Below the pieces are notes generated by a model. The model made no database searches. It was given only the letters and a program-made list of their open reading frames with translations, and had not been told where the DNA came from. A DNA stretch of 64,000 nucleotides, taken from Andalucia godoyi. Taxonomy: Eukaryota; Discoba; Jakobea; Jakobida; Andaluciidae. Location: the NCBI GenBank assembly GCA_009859145.1, contig VRVR01000052.1:64501-128500 (forward strand). Direction: 5' to 3'. Positions within the stretch are counted from its first letter, which is position 1. Every line of letters begins with the position of its first letter. A program made the translations under genes and the position numbers. Positions 1-9,352 of the stretch are shown one piece after another.

Positions 1-1510
1 CAGGGAACAGCTCCTCGAGCGCGGACGGGGCATAGTCGGCATTCGGATGCGGAACCAACACCGGCATGCTGGACGGGGAAACCCGATGAGGAAGTTCACC
101 CACAGGCAGTTCAAGGACAGAAACCTCATTTCTGCCATTGCCATCGGCATCCATTGTGCCTCTGCCTTCGACGTCGTACGCGTAATCGGAGTTCACAGTC
201 GCTCGCGACTGAAAAGACACGGACGGTCCACTCTCTTCAAAGACAAACGGTTCGGAGGATGTCACGCTGCTAGCGTCATCATTTCCCTCGTCTTGTTCAT
301 CCGCAACCGGAGCGGTGCGGTGATTCCCAATTTCATTCATTGCGGAGGCATTGCGCTCAAACAACACGCCCCGATTTTTTCCACCTCTTTCTCCGTTTGC
401 GTCTTCCTCGCCAGCATCATCAGCATTATTATGATCAGCATACGCCACAACAATACGATTCCGTTCGTCATCTGGTCGCTCATCTTCAGAGGCTGCTGGA
501 CTCGATATACCTTGACCCAACAACTCAAAGTCCATTTGCTGCAACTCGACAGCGGTCAGAGGCTGCGCGGCCAATTCTCGCACATTCCTTTCCGGAAACA
601 TGCGTTCCGGATTTGTGCGATCGAGATACGACCGCCGAATAGAATCGTAAAATCCGTCTTCGTTATCAAACGACATTGCAAACTGATCTGCGCCAAACGA
701 CCCAGCGTCATCTTGCACAATCTGCGCACGCACCTTGCCGCGGTACGTTTGCTGTTCCTGCTTCTTCTTCCTTCTCAGCAAGCTGCGTGCCTTTTTCCCC
801 GGAATGTGTACATTTCTCTTCCGTTCCTCTTCTTCCAACTGCTGCCTTTTCCGCTCCTCCAATTCCAACTTCTTACGAGCCTCTTCATACTCCTTGCGTG
901 CCGCAAACGCAGACGGAGCACCGTACTTCTTCTTGCTGTCCGCTCTCGCCGATTGCGGCTTTTCCCCATGGTTTGCATTCTCCTTTTCCTTGTGCTGAGA
1001 AAAAATCAACGGAAGCTTGCTGTCCGATCTCGCATGCCGTATCTTTTCCGTGCTTCTTCCCGTAAGAGAGTGCAGTGGAGTTACTCCACACTCGGCAGGA
1101 TTCCCGGATATTCTTGGATAGCTAAACTCGTAATCCTCGAGTTTCTTCCCCGTCCACGCAATGAAAGGCGGTCGTGAATCCTCTCCCTTCAGAGGCCCAG
1201 GAGACACCGACCGCTGAGACCCATGTGACAAGGGTAGCGCCGAAGCCGGCACCGAAGCCGGCAGAATCGGCTGTCCGCGAGCCAACTGCTCATAATTCTT
1301 CGTCAGAAACACCCGAGACTGATAATCCCATTTCATCTTCATCTTGGACCGCTGGAAAGACGCCGCTGAATCACCACGAAAATGCGACTGGTTTTCATTC
1401 TCATTCTCGCTCATCGCCGGCGTCTTGATGGGCTGCGAACGATCCAGATCGCTATCATAGACGATAGAAGACGGTCGGTCCGGAGGCTCCACTGCAGCAC
1501 GGCCGATCAT
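1..1510 (-). CDS. Uncharacterised charged protein, 3' end beyond window
   Basis: One minus-strand frame is open with no stop from an ATG at 1510 to the window edge, about 503 codons, so the C-terminus is missing. The first 110 residues are Ser/Gln/Pro-rich. A more ordered block, PPFIAWTGKKLEDYEF, follows at about residues 113-128. Around residues 200-255 there is a Lys/Glu/Arg-rich stretch of coiled-coil type with a basic patch that could be a nuclear localisation signal (KKARSLLRRKKK). After that the protein is acidic and looks disordered. I do not recognise the family. Its start is divergent from the coproporphyrinogen oxidase gene, with about 530 bp between the two ATGs. The plus-strand open frame over the same bases (47-1177) is rich in Leu, Phe and Cys, as expected of an antisense shadow. 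Confidence 0.7.
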   Translation of the reverse strand, partial: MIGRAAVEPPDRPSSIVYDSDLDRSQPIKTPAMSENENENQSHFRGDSAASFQRSKMKMKWDYQSRVFLTKNYEQLARGQPILPASVPASALPLSHGSQRSVSPGPLKGEDSRPPFIAWTGKKLEDYEFSYPRISGNPAECGVTPLHSLTGRSTEKIRHARSDSKLPLIFSQHKEKENANHGEKPQSARADSKKKYGAPSAFAARKEYEEARKKLELEERKRQQLEEEERKRNVHIPGKKARSLLRRKKKQEQQTYRGKVRAQIVQDDAGSFGADQFAMSFDNEDGFYDSIRRSYLDRTNPERMFPERNVRELAAQPLTAVELQQMDFELLGQGISSPAASEDERPDDERNRIVVAYADHNNADDAGEEDANGERGGKNRGVLFERNASAMNEIGNHRTAPVADEQDEGNDDASSVTSSEPFVFEESGPSVSFQSRATVNSDYAYDVEGRGTMDADGNGRNEVSVLELPVGELPHRVSPSSMPVLVPHPNADYAPSALEELFP

Positions 1511-2039
1511 ATTCTATGCACTGTGCACTGTACCACCTATCTGAAAATCCTCGTGCTTTCGAACACTCCGTCTTCCAAAATTCCCGATATTCCTTCTGAT
1601 TTTTCTTTTTCTTTTTGCAATTATCAAAAAAGAAAATCCATTCGTGCTGTTGACCACGCATTCGTTTAGTCATTGAAAGTCCAAACGGAGAAATCTGAAA
1701 ACAAGAAAAAAGAAAAAAAGCAGCAGCAGCATCAAGTGATACGAGCACCCCGCTTCATATTTTGTTTTCTCGATTGAGCAAAAATAAAACATTGCGTGCA
1801 TGAAAAACGAACGCTATTTTAATCCTTCCAAACTACATACATATGTTATATATATCAAAAACCATTTTCCTTCGTTCTTTCTTTTTTTTAATTTGTTTAT
1901 TATTATTGTTATTTTACTTTTTGACGTTTATATTGAGAGACATCTTGCAAAGAAGAAGAAGAAGAAGAAGAAGAGGAAGAGGAAGAGGAAGAGGAAGAGG
2001 AAGAGGAAGAGGAAGAGGAATAGAGAACGGAAAAAGGAG
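1511..2039. other. Divergent intergenic region with purine microsatellite
   Basis: This stretch lies between two divergent genes and should hold both promoters. The part next to the downstream gene (about 1951-2026) is a purine tract of AGA units passing into AGGAAG units. That tract is in frame with the following ATG and would encode a Lys/Arg run if translation began at the upstream in-frame ATG at 1800. I see no RNA gene here. Confidence 0.6.
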
Positions 2040-3431
2040 ATGTCGAGTGATGATGTGTTTCTGAACTATCTTGAATCGAAGCTGCGGGAGGTGCAAGATG
2101 ACATCAGTGGGTTTTTAGACAGTGTTGCAGGTCATTCGCACCGCGAGGACGTCTGGACGTATGAGAAAGGGACGGGTGGTGGTCGGACGCGGGTATGGGA
2201 GTCTGTGCACCCGATGACTCAGTTGAACTTGGCGCAGTTCAGTCCTTCGCTCGCAGGAGTGGCGGCGGGCGGCGGCATTGAGAAGGGGGGTGTGGCGTTT
2301 TCACGGATCTCGGGCGCATCGCTGCCGGAGTCTGCGGCATCTGCGTTCAAGATTGCTGCGAACACCCCGTTTGATGCTACGGGTGTGTCGCTTGTGATCC
2401 ATCCGTCGAACCCGCTTGTCCCAACAATCCACATGAACATCCGCTTCTTCCGCGCAGGGGAGCTCTGGTGGTTCGGCGGCGGAATCGATGTGACGCCGTA
2501 CTACCCGGCCGCACCGGACATTTGTGAGTTCCACACTTCGCTGCAGACGCTGTGCACGCAGCACTCGGAGGACTATGAGTCGATGAAGTCCCAGTGCGAT
2601 GAGTACTTTATGAACCGACACCGACGCGAAATGCGCGGGGCGTCGGGCATCTTCTTCGACCACATGAACGCAAAGCCAAAGGACGTGTGCGCGGACTTCA
2701 TCCTTTCGCTTGGATTTCTCTTCCAGCATCTCTACGCTCCGTTTTGGAAGTACTCGGATCTGCCGTATTCGGCGGAAATGCGCATGTTCCAGCTCTACCG
2801 GCGCGGCCGCTACGTCGAGTTCAACCTCGCGTGGGACAGAGGAACCAAGTTTGGCCTCATGAGCGACGGCCGCACGGAGTCCATCCTCATGTCGCTGCCC
2901 ATGCAGGCCCTTTGGATCTACGACTGGCATCCGGCCCCCGGGTCCATCGAGCACGAGATCTCCAGCGTCTATTTCCAGCCCAGAGACTGGGTCCGTTTCG
3001 CTCCAAACGCTGCGTCGTCCACCGACTTCATGGTCGACAAGACGCGAGTTGGATGGACGCTGCCAAGACTTGCCGCCACATTCCCGTCCATTGAACGAGA
3101 CCTTGCCGCCACGCCCGCACTCACTCTGTCCTCCGCGACGCTGGCGTCTTCTGCTCCCGCTTCCTCGTCTTCCTCATCCACATCGCCATCCTCGTCGTCG
3201 TCGTCGTCATCATCATCGTCATCGTCGTCGTCGTCGTTGTCGTCATCGCTGTTGTCACCTTTACTCGTGGCTTCTTCTGTCCACAATGGAAAAGACGACG
3301 CTGACAAGACGGACGATGTCCATCGGTGCAGGATGGTTCTCGGCTGCCTTCGAAACCCAACCGTTGTTGTTACTGCAGCAGCGGCATTTGCGCTTGGCAT
3401 CTGCATCGGATCCAACATGTTCAAACGATGA
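2040..3431 (+). CDS. CPOX: Coproporphyrinogen III oxidase, aerobic, with C-terminal anchor
   Basis: Oxygen-dependent coproporphyrinogen III oxidase (HemF family), which decarboxylates coproporphyrinogen III to protoporphyrinogen IX in heme synthesis. Predicted length is 463 aa. Family blocks run through residues 1-335: GGGIDVTPYY, the RRGRYVEFNLAWDRGTKFGL segment, the ESILMSLP block and the YFQPRDW end. The start at 2040 is chosen because the enzyme's own N-terminus (MSSDDVFLNYL) begins there; the in-frame ATG at 1800 would add a Lys/Arg repeat. There is no mitochondrial presequence. Unusually, about 100 residues follow the catalytic domain: a long serine-dominated linker, then a roughly 20-residue hydrophobic segment (TVVVTAAAAFALGICIGSNM) flanked by basic residues and ending in KR. 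That is the layout of a tail-anchored protein. ALAS follows 428 bp downstream on the same strand. No introns. Confidence 0.95.
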   Translation: MSSDDVFLNYLESKLREVQDDISGFLDSVAGHSHREDVWTYEKGTGGGRTRVWESVHPMTQLNLAQFSPSLAGVAAGGGIEKGGVAFSRISGASLPESAASAFKIAANTPFDATGVSLVIHPSNPLVPTIHMNIRFFRAGELWWFGGGIDVTPYYPAAPDICEFHTSLQTLCTQHSEDYESMKSQCDEYFMNRHRREMRGASGIFFDHMNAKPKDVCADFILSLGFLFQHLYAPFWKYSDLPYSAEMRMFQLYRRGRYVEFNLAWDRGTKFGLMSDGRTESILMSLPMQALWIYDWHPAPGSIEHEISSVYFQPRDWVRFAPNAASSTDFMVDKTRVGWTLPRLAATFPSIERDLAATPALTLSSATLASSAPASSSSSSTSPSSSSSSSSSSSSSSSSLSSSLLSPLLVASSVHNGKDDADKTDDVHRCRMVLGCLRNPTVVVTAAAAFALGICIGSNMFKR

Positions 3432-3859
3432 TGATGCGCCCCCAACATGCCCAGCCAACCGCGAATTATCAATCTGTTGTAAAAATAATAATAAAAAAAT
3501 CAAACATCGTGAGCGAAACCCTTTGGCCAAAAATAGCGCGATTCATTAGGGGAAAACCGTAAAGAAGCTCCGAAGCATTTGAAAAACCCCCATTTTGCAA
3601 ATCTTTTTGCATATCGGCAAATCATTAGGCATTTGTATTTTGATCCTTTCTTTTGTTTCTCAATTGTTATTTTATTATTATTATTATTACTATAATATTT
3701 CTTTTTTGAAAAGTTTTGTTTTTCATCGCGTTCTGAAGAAAAAGGTGTGAGAGCCGAAAAACAAAACAAACCGCCCTTCCAGAAAAAGGAAAGAAGGGGG
3801 AGAGGAAAAAATACTAAAGAATAACGACAATTAAGAAATAGATTCAAAGTAGATCACAG
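3432..3859. other. Intergenic region between CPOX and ALAS genes
   Basis: AT-rich spacer with a TTA-type run near 3671-3695 and a T-rich stretch after it. It should contain the CPOX 3' end and the ALAS promoter. No open frame or RNA gene that I can support. Confidence 0.5.
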
Positions 3860-5584
3860 ATGACTGGACATGTTGCAGCGCTTGAGGCACTGTCGATTGT
3901 TCGGCAGGCGGCGCTTCGATGCCCGATGATGCGTCATCATGTGTCGGAGGTGCTGTCCGATGCATCGCTGGCGGCACTTGCTACAAAGTGTCCCGTTGCA
4001 TCCGTTTCGGTTGCAGTCATGGACGCAAACCGACAACTTTGCGAAACCTGCGTCTCCAAGGGCGCGAGCTGCTGCCTGGAGCTCGACTCGTCGGCGGGTC
4101 ATCGTGGAGATGCTGCTGAACCGCTTACGGAGCTGGACAAGAACAGGGACCAGCGCACGAAGACCGTGGATCACCATGTCGAAACGGACAAGGAAAAGAC
4201 GTGCGAGCGCGGCCTTGGGCAGCGACGAGAGCAGCAAGTGCAGATGGGAGCAGAGGAGGCGGCAGTGATGCACCAGGAGGAGAAGACGGCAATGGACTAC
4301 GAGTCAGTGTTTGCGAAAACCATTCGTGAGCTGAAAGACGAGAAGAAGTATCGAGTGTTTACGCCGCTGTCACGTATTCAAGGGTCTTTTCCTCGGGCGC
4401 ACCGCGTCAATTCGGATGTTTTGGAAAGGGTGTCCAGTGAGCTTCCGCACGAGAAGCAGCAGCCGGTGACGATCATGTGTGGAAATGACTATCTTGGGAT
4501 GGGGCAGAACGCAAAAGTGCTTGGGGCGATGAAAGACGCTGTAGACATGTATGGAGCTGGGGCAGGCGGCACGCGCAACATCTCTGGAAACACGCATCTG
4601 CATATTGAGCTTGAGCGCGAGCTCGCAGCGCTGCATCAAAAGGAAGCCGCATTGCTGTTTTCCTCGTGCTTTGTGTGCAACGACGCAACGCTCTCTACGC
4701 TTCCGAAGATCTTGGGGCGCGAAACTGTGTATTTCTCCGATGCGCTGAACCATGCCAGCATGATCGAAGGCATCCGGCACGCAGGGGTTCGCAAGCACGT
4801 GTTCAAACACAACTCGCTTGCCCATCTCGAGTCGCTGCTCAAGATGTATCCGCACTCAACTCCCAAAATCGTCGCCTTTGAGTCCGTCTATTCCATGGAA
4901 GGGACCATTGCGCCAATCTCGGACATTTGTGATCTTGCCAAGCAGTACGGCGCTCTCACCTTCCTCGACGAAGTGCATGCAGTGGGATTGTATGGAGACC
5001 ATGGGGCCGGAGTCGCCGAGCGAGACCACGTGCTTCACAAAGTCGACATGATCACTGGAACGCTTGGAAAAGGATTTGGTGTGTTTGGGGGATATCTCGC
5101 AGCCTCTGCGAACCTCGTCGATTGCGTGCGATCCAAGGCTCCTGGGTTCATCTTCACCACATCGCTGCCGCCAGTCGTTGCGGCTGGGTCGATCGCAAGC
5201 ATCCGACATTTGCGCGAGTCGCAGGTGGAGAGATCCACGCACCAGTTCAATGCCGCGTGGATGAAGGCCAAGCTGACGGGGCTCGGATTCCCGGTCATGG
5301 ACTCGGTGTCCCACATCGTTCCGGTTGTAGTCGGCGATGCGGTGCTTTGCAAGCGTGTTTGCGATCTGCTCATGACCGACCACGGGATGTACGTCCAGCC
5401 GATCAATTTCCCGACGGTGCCTGTCGGAACGGAGCGGCTGCGAATCACGCCGTCCGCCGTGCACTCGATGTTTGATATGGAACGCTTCGTCCAGGCACTC
5501 AAGACCGTCTGGACACAGCTCGGCCTGCCGCTCTCGGGACCCGTCACCCACGCAACCCATCCCCAGCTGGCCGTTGCCGCATAG
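3860..5584 (+). CDS. ALAS: 5-aminolevulinate synthase
   Basis: PLP-dependent condensation of glycine and succinyl-CoA to 5-aminolevulinate, the first step of heme synthesis, in the mitochondrial matrix. 574 aa. Catalytic-domain motifs from about residue 145: CGNDYLGM, GAGAGGTRNISGNTH, DEVHAVGLYG and TGTLGKGFGVFGGY, with the Schiff-base lysine at K404. The first 140 residues are an extension fitting a targeting and regulatory region. It contains two Cys-Pro heme-regulatory-type motifs, RCPMM (C21) and KCPVA (C44). In animal ALAS such motifs let heme inhibit import or stability; that role here is inferred. Intronless, 428 bp downstream of the CPOX stop and on the same strand. The start is the first ATG of the frame. 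Confidence 0.97.
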   Translation: MTGHVAALEALSIVRQAALRCPMMRHHVSEVLSDASLAALATKCPVASVSVAVMDANRQLCETCVSKGASCCLELDSSAGHRGDAAEPLTELDKNRDQRTKTVDHHVETDKEKTCERGLGQRREQQVQMGAEEAAVMHQEEKTAMDYESVFAKTIRELKDEKKYRVFTPLSRIQGSFPRAHRVNSDVLERVSSELPHEKQQPVTIMCGNDYLGMGQNAKVLGAMKDAVDMYGAGAGGTRNISGNTHLHIELERELAALHQKEAALLFSSCFVCNDATLSTLPKILGRETVYFSDALNHASMIEGIRHAGVRKHVFKHNSLAHLESLLKMYPHSTPKIVAFESVYSMEGTIAPISDICDLAKQYGALTFLDEVHAVGLYGDHGAGVAERDHVLHKVDMITGTLGKGFGVFGGYLAASANLVDCVRSKAPGFIFTTSLPPVVAAGSIASIRHLRESQVERSTHQFNAAWMKAKLTGLGFPVMDSVSHIVPVVVGDAVLCKRVCDLLMTDHGMYVQPINFPTVPVGTERLRITPSAVHSMFDMERFVQALKTVWTQLGLPLSGPVTHATHPQLAVAA

Positions 5585-5941
5585 CCATCAATACAACACC
5601 CAGCGACCACTGATCGCAGACCAGTCCGTCCCAAAAGCATTTCTTCTCAATTCTCCTTGCCCTCTCCTATCGTTAAAAATTGAAAATGCTGTAGCGGCTG
5701 TACTCCCCAAGATTTCAAAAACCAAAGATTCCACAAAAAGATCTCACTCCAAAAAGAAACTTGAAATCTCCCGCCGGGGGCGTTCTCGAAAGGACACGTA
5801 TTTCCCCATAATCACCATTACTCCAAGCCCAACCTCTGTTTTTCATATTTTTCATTTATTTATTTTAATTACTTAATTATTACTATTATTATTTATTTAT
5901 TTTTCTGTTTTGAATTTGGTTTCGTCATTGTTCATATTTGT

Positions 5942-5972
<31 letters not shown>

Positions 5973-6070
5973 TTTGTTTATCTGTTTGTTTGTTTGTTTG
6001 TTTTTTTATTTATTCAATATTTTAAACTGGGTTTTCTGCCCCTCAGTTGGGTTTTCTGAGATTACCCGGT
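5585..6070. repeat. Intergenic region with (TTTA)n microsatellite
   Basis: About 480 bp without a gene. From roughly 5850 to 6015 it is almost pure T/A with long TTTA runs that change to TTTG near 5976-6000. No coding or RNA signal is visible. Confidence 0.8.
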
Positions 6071-9000
6071 ATGCCATCGAGCTTCACTCATGAACAATCC
6101 AGGTTCGTAGCGTCATCATCATCATCATCGGCATCGGCATCGGCATCGGCATCGACATCGACATCGACATCGGCGTCCAATGCGCACCACCAGAAATTAT
6201 GGGATTTTCTGAACGCTGTGTCGCCTAGTGTCCTACTGAGCATTCTTTCGTATCTTCCCTATCAAAATCGACATCTTGTATGGCTGGTGCTGAACCCTTC
6301 CCAGCGGCTGTCTGCATTGAACACGAGCATTTCAGCACATTCTTCACATGCGCATCACCAGAATCATGATACCAACAACAATGATCATGGTAGCTGTAGT
6401 CGCATCAGTGGTGGTAGTGGTAGTGGTAGTGGTAATAGCTCGTCGGCGGCTTTTCTGAACCAAATCTCTGCTTTTCTGAGCAGTTCAAACTCGGAATACG
6501 TGCTTCTTTGTCCTGAAGAAGCACTGGTCGTGGCTGCAGAACACGCGTTTTACTTTCCGCTTCTTGCGCCGCTGAAGTTTCACTGTCGAGTCGTTCCTGT
6601 GCATGCGATTCATGCAGTTGCATTCAGAAAGAGAGATGCGAATCTGGTGGACTTTCTGATTAACAGAGTCACGGCTGCAAAAGTCAACTGGGCGCTTCAT
6701 TGTCCACAACAACTACTACACCAGACAGCACAGCATGGTGCGCTGCAGCTCTCTGCTTCTGTGCCGATGGGCGTATCTGACACCGTGCCAGTCTCAGCTT
6801 CCTCTCTATTGGCACCTTTGTCCTCATCATCTGCTCCGTCTTCGTGCTCCACTCTTGCTGACCCTCCTGCTGGTCCTGCTTCTGCCTCTTCGTCGTCGGC
6901 GTCGTCGTCATCCCTGTCATCGTCGTCGTCAGCGGAAAGGAGATCGACTTCTCCGACAGCTGGCAATAATGAAGATCATGGCGCAACTACCACAACGATG
7001 AGCACCTCGACCGCGAACAACGGAGCCATTTCGAACAATCATTCCGAGAGCTGGAGTCCGAGAAATGCATGTGAATACATTTTGGAAATCCTTCCGGCAT
7101 CCGCAATCCAGGTTCCAATCGGTCGCTACTATGCGTGGATTCAGTCCATCTTCTCCACGATTCCAGCGTGCTTGGCAGTGTTTCACGCGTCTCTGCACAA
7201 TCCGCACAATGCGATCTCGCTCAAGTATTGGGGTCTCAAGTTTCTCAAGCACTCGGTCATGGCGGATGATGCGCAAGCATTGGAGCTTGCATTTCCGGTG
7301 CTTGGTGACCGCTCCATGATTTCTGAACTGCTGGCCGATTGCATGCGCGCCGGTTCTTCTTCTGTGTTTCCGCTGTTGTGCATCAAGAGTGGGGATCAGG
7401 ATGGAATGATGAACACAGAGACAAGGAAGCGGTCATTGTGGCTCCAGGCGATCCGAGGTTGCTTCCATCGCTCGTTCTCAATGCTGGAAGTTGCTCTTGG
7501 ACCGCCTCCCAATTCGATTGCATCCGAACCGATGATTCATGACTCACTGAACGAGATGCTCTTTGGAGTGTCGCTGAATTGGTCAGACATCGCGGCACTC
7601 AAAGCAACGGTGCTTCTTATGCAAAAGTACAATCTTTTGGATTCGATGCGAGATGTTGCACTCGCCGGCAGGTCATGCGTGCTGGATGTGTTCTTGGACT
7701 GGTCCACTCGCTTTATCCGTGCTGGAGACTTTGTTCGATGGGGACAGCTTGTGTCGTCGCTTGTTTCCAATGCATTGACCGCTGATTTCGTTCTGCAAGC
7801 GCTTTCCCAGCTTTCAAACAGCGGTCGAGAGATGCTCCAGCGGGACACTGGATTGCTGCTCGTCGTCGTGCAGCGGGGGTTTGTTTCTCTTCTCAGCTGG
7901 CTGTTTGATGGTTATTTTGAAGTGCTGACAGAACTGTCTCCCTTGTTGTTCCGCTTAGCTGTGACGCAAGACTCTGATTCTGCGATTCCTATTATCGGAT
8001 ATCTGAAAGATCACGTGTATCCGTTCCCCATGGTGACGTTTGATGTGCGGCGCGATCGTTTATGGCTGCTTCCTCGGCTGTTTGCAGCGTCTGCAGAGAC
8101 GAATTCCAGCTATTTTAGTTTCATGCTGTCCCACATCTCCGACGATGACCAGTCGCTGTTTGCGGCAAACGATGAGCAGGAGCCCGTGGACCCACGGCAA
8201 CTGGTGCAGTTTTGGGTTCCAGAGGATTTTCGGTCGTCTTCGCTTACCAATCCGCCGTTTGTGCAGGCGATTTTGGCGTTCCACTTATCCAGAGGCTCCG
8301 TTGATCCGGTGTTTATCAGCTTGTTGAAGGAGGCGTACATTCGAAGAGCATTCATTGCGCGCAGCCCGGTTGCAGCTGTGCGCGAGTATTTCGCGGATGG
8401 AACGTTTGAGGATATTCGGGAATGGCTGGATTCTTCCGTCCTCAACTCTGCGCATCCTGAGATGATCCGATACTTGCTTGAGCTGTTTTGTGAGATGGCT
8501 GCCCGTCAACCGGAGGACATTGTTCTGCCCTTTCTCATGCGCTTCTTTCAGCGAGTCGAATCGAACACATTGAACTCGATCGAGATCGTGGAAAGGGTGT
8601 TCGATCGCATTGTGTCTTCTCCCGGTTTTATGACCAACCAGACACTGTTTGAGGCACTGTGCTCGAATCTCTCGCCTCGTGGCATCCAGCTGCTGCTGAA
8701 GCGAGGCGTGATCCATTCCCTGGAAGACCTGCAGCTCACCGTTGAAGATGTTGCCTTTGCGTTCCGTGATTTCTTGGTGAACTGCTGGACTCTTGAGGAA
8801 GGCGGAACGACGGGAATGCCGCGTAAGCACATGGATCTCACCGAGTATACGATGCAGCTGTCTATGTTCCGCGACATGCTAAAGATTGCCGCAAGGGCCG
8901 ATCCACAGCAATTTCTCGACCACAGCTCCAAGTTGTTTTTTGATGCCGAACGGTTCTCCCGGTTTCGAGCGTTGCGCATGCTTTTTGAAGTCGATGAGCG

Positions 9001-9352
9001 ACTCATTCCTGATCTTGCAAAATGTACACTCTCAATCCCGACGTCCGCAGCGCATTCGTTCGCCACTTCATATGCAGCAGCCACAAATGGATACATGGCA
9101 CCTCTTGTTCCCTTTGCGTCGTTCGCCCACTCTTCTCACAACACAGCCGCGCCGGGGCCTTCTGCAGCAGCTGCGGCAGCATTTGGGAGCTGCGGCAGCG
9201 TCCCGGAACCGACTTCCTCGGTGCCCTCTGCTCTATCTTCTGCCTCTTCCAACAATGGAATGGTGTTGGTCCATCCCGAGTCCTCCAATTCGTTTTCCAT
9301 CTCTGGCATGCATTCGCCCATATCACAGGACGCACTGCTGCATTTTCCCTAG
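6071..9352 (+). CDS. Large Ser-rich protein of unknown function, possible F-box-like start
   Basis: 1093 aa from the ATG at 6071; the open frame reaches back to 6047 only through a non-ATG codon. The N-terminus has a Ser/Ala run encoded by TCA/TCG trinucleotides and ATCGGC/ATCGAC hexamers (6112-6175). It is followed by SPSVLLSILSYLPYQNRHLV, which weakly resembles the first helices of an F-box. A second serine-rich low-complexity region covers roughly residues 245-320. The rest, about residues 330-1010, looks like continuous helical protein without recognisable repeats, and the tail is Ala/Ser-rich again. No catalytic motif, signal peptide or membrane segment. It lies between the ALAS gene and the sensor-kinase gene on the same strand. 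Confidence 0.85.
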   Translation: MPSSFTHEQSRFVASSSSSSASASASASTSTSTSASNAHHQKLWDFLNAVSPSVLLSILSYLPYQNRHLVWLVLNPSQRLSALNTSISAHSSHAHHQNHDTNNNDHGSCSRISGGSGSGSGNSSSAAFLNQISAFLSSSNSEYVLLCPEEALVVAAEHAFYFPLLAPLKFHCRVVPVHAIHAVAFRKRDANLVDFLINRVTAAKVNWALHCPQQLLHQTAQHGALQLSASVPMGVSDTVPVSASSLLAPLSSSSAPSSCSTLADPPAGPASASSSSASSSSLSSSSSAERRSTSPTAGNNEDHGATTTTMSTSTANNGAISNNHSESWSPRNACEYILEILPASAIQVPIGRYYAWIQSIFSTIPACLAVFHASLHNPHNAISLKYWGLKFLKHSVMADDAQALELAFPVLGDRSMISELLADCMRAGSSSVFPLLCIKSGDQDGMMNTETRKRSLWLQAIRGCFHRSFSMLEVALGPPPNSIASEPMIHDSLNEMLFGVSLNWSDIAALKATVLLMQKYNLLDSMRDVALAGRSCVLDVFLDWSTRFIRAGDFVRWGQLVSSLVSNALTADFVLQALSQLSNSGREMLQRDTGLLLVVVQRGFVSLLSWLFDGYFEVLTELSPLLFRLAVTQDSDSAIPIIGYLKDHVYPFPMVTFDVRRDRLWLLPRLFAASAETNSSYFSFMLSHISDDDQSLFAANDEQEPVDPRQLVQFWVPEDFRSSSLTNPPFVQAILAFHLSRGSVDPVFISLLKEAYIRRAFIARSPVAAVREYFADGTFEDIREWLDSSVLNSAHPEMIRYLLELFCEMAARQPEDIVLPFLMRFFQRVESNTLNSIEIVERVFDRIVSSPGFMTNQTLFEALCSNLSPRGIQLLLKRGVIHSLEDLQLTVEDVAFAFRDFLVNCWTLEEGGTTGMPRKHMDLTEYTMQLSMFRDMLKIAARADPQQFLDHSSKLFFDAERFSRFRALRMLFEVDERLIPDLAKCTLSIPTSAAHSFATSYAAATNGYMAPLVPFASFAHSSHNTAAPGPSAAAAAAFGSCGSVPEPTSSVPSALSSASSNNGMVLVHPESSNSFSISGMHSPISQDALLHFP

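Noticed and set aside
47-1177. Plus-strand frame of 376 codons
   Set aside because: It is antisense to a longer minus-strand frame with better composition, and its product is a Leu/Phe/Cys-rich run typical of an antisense shadow.
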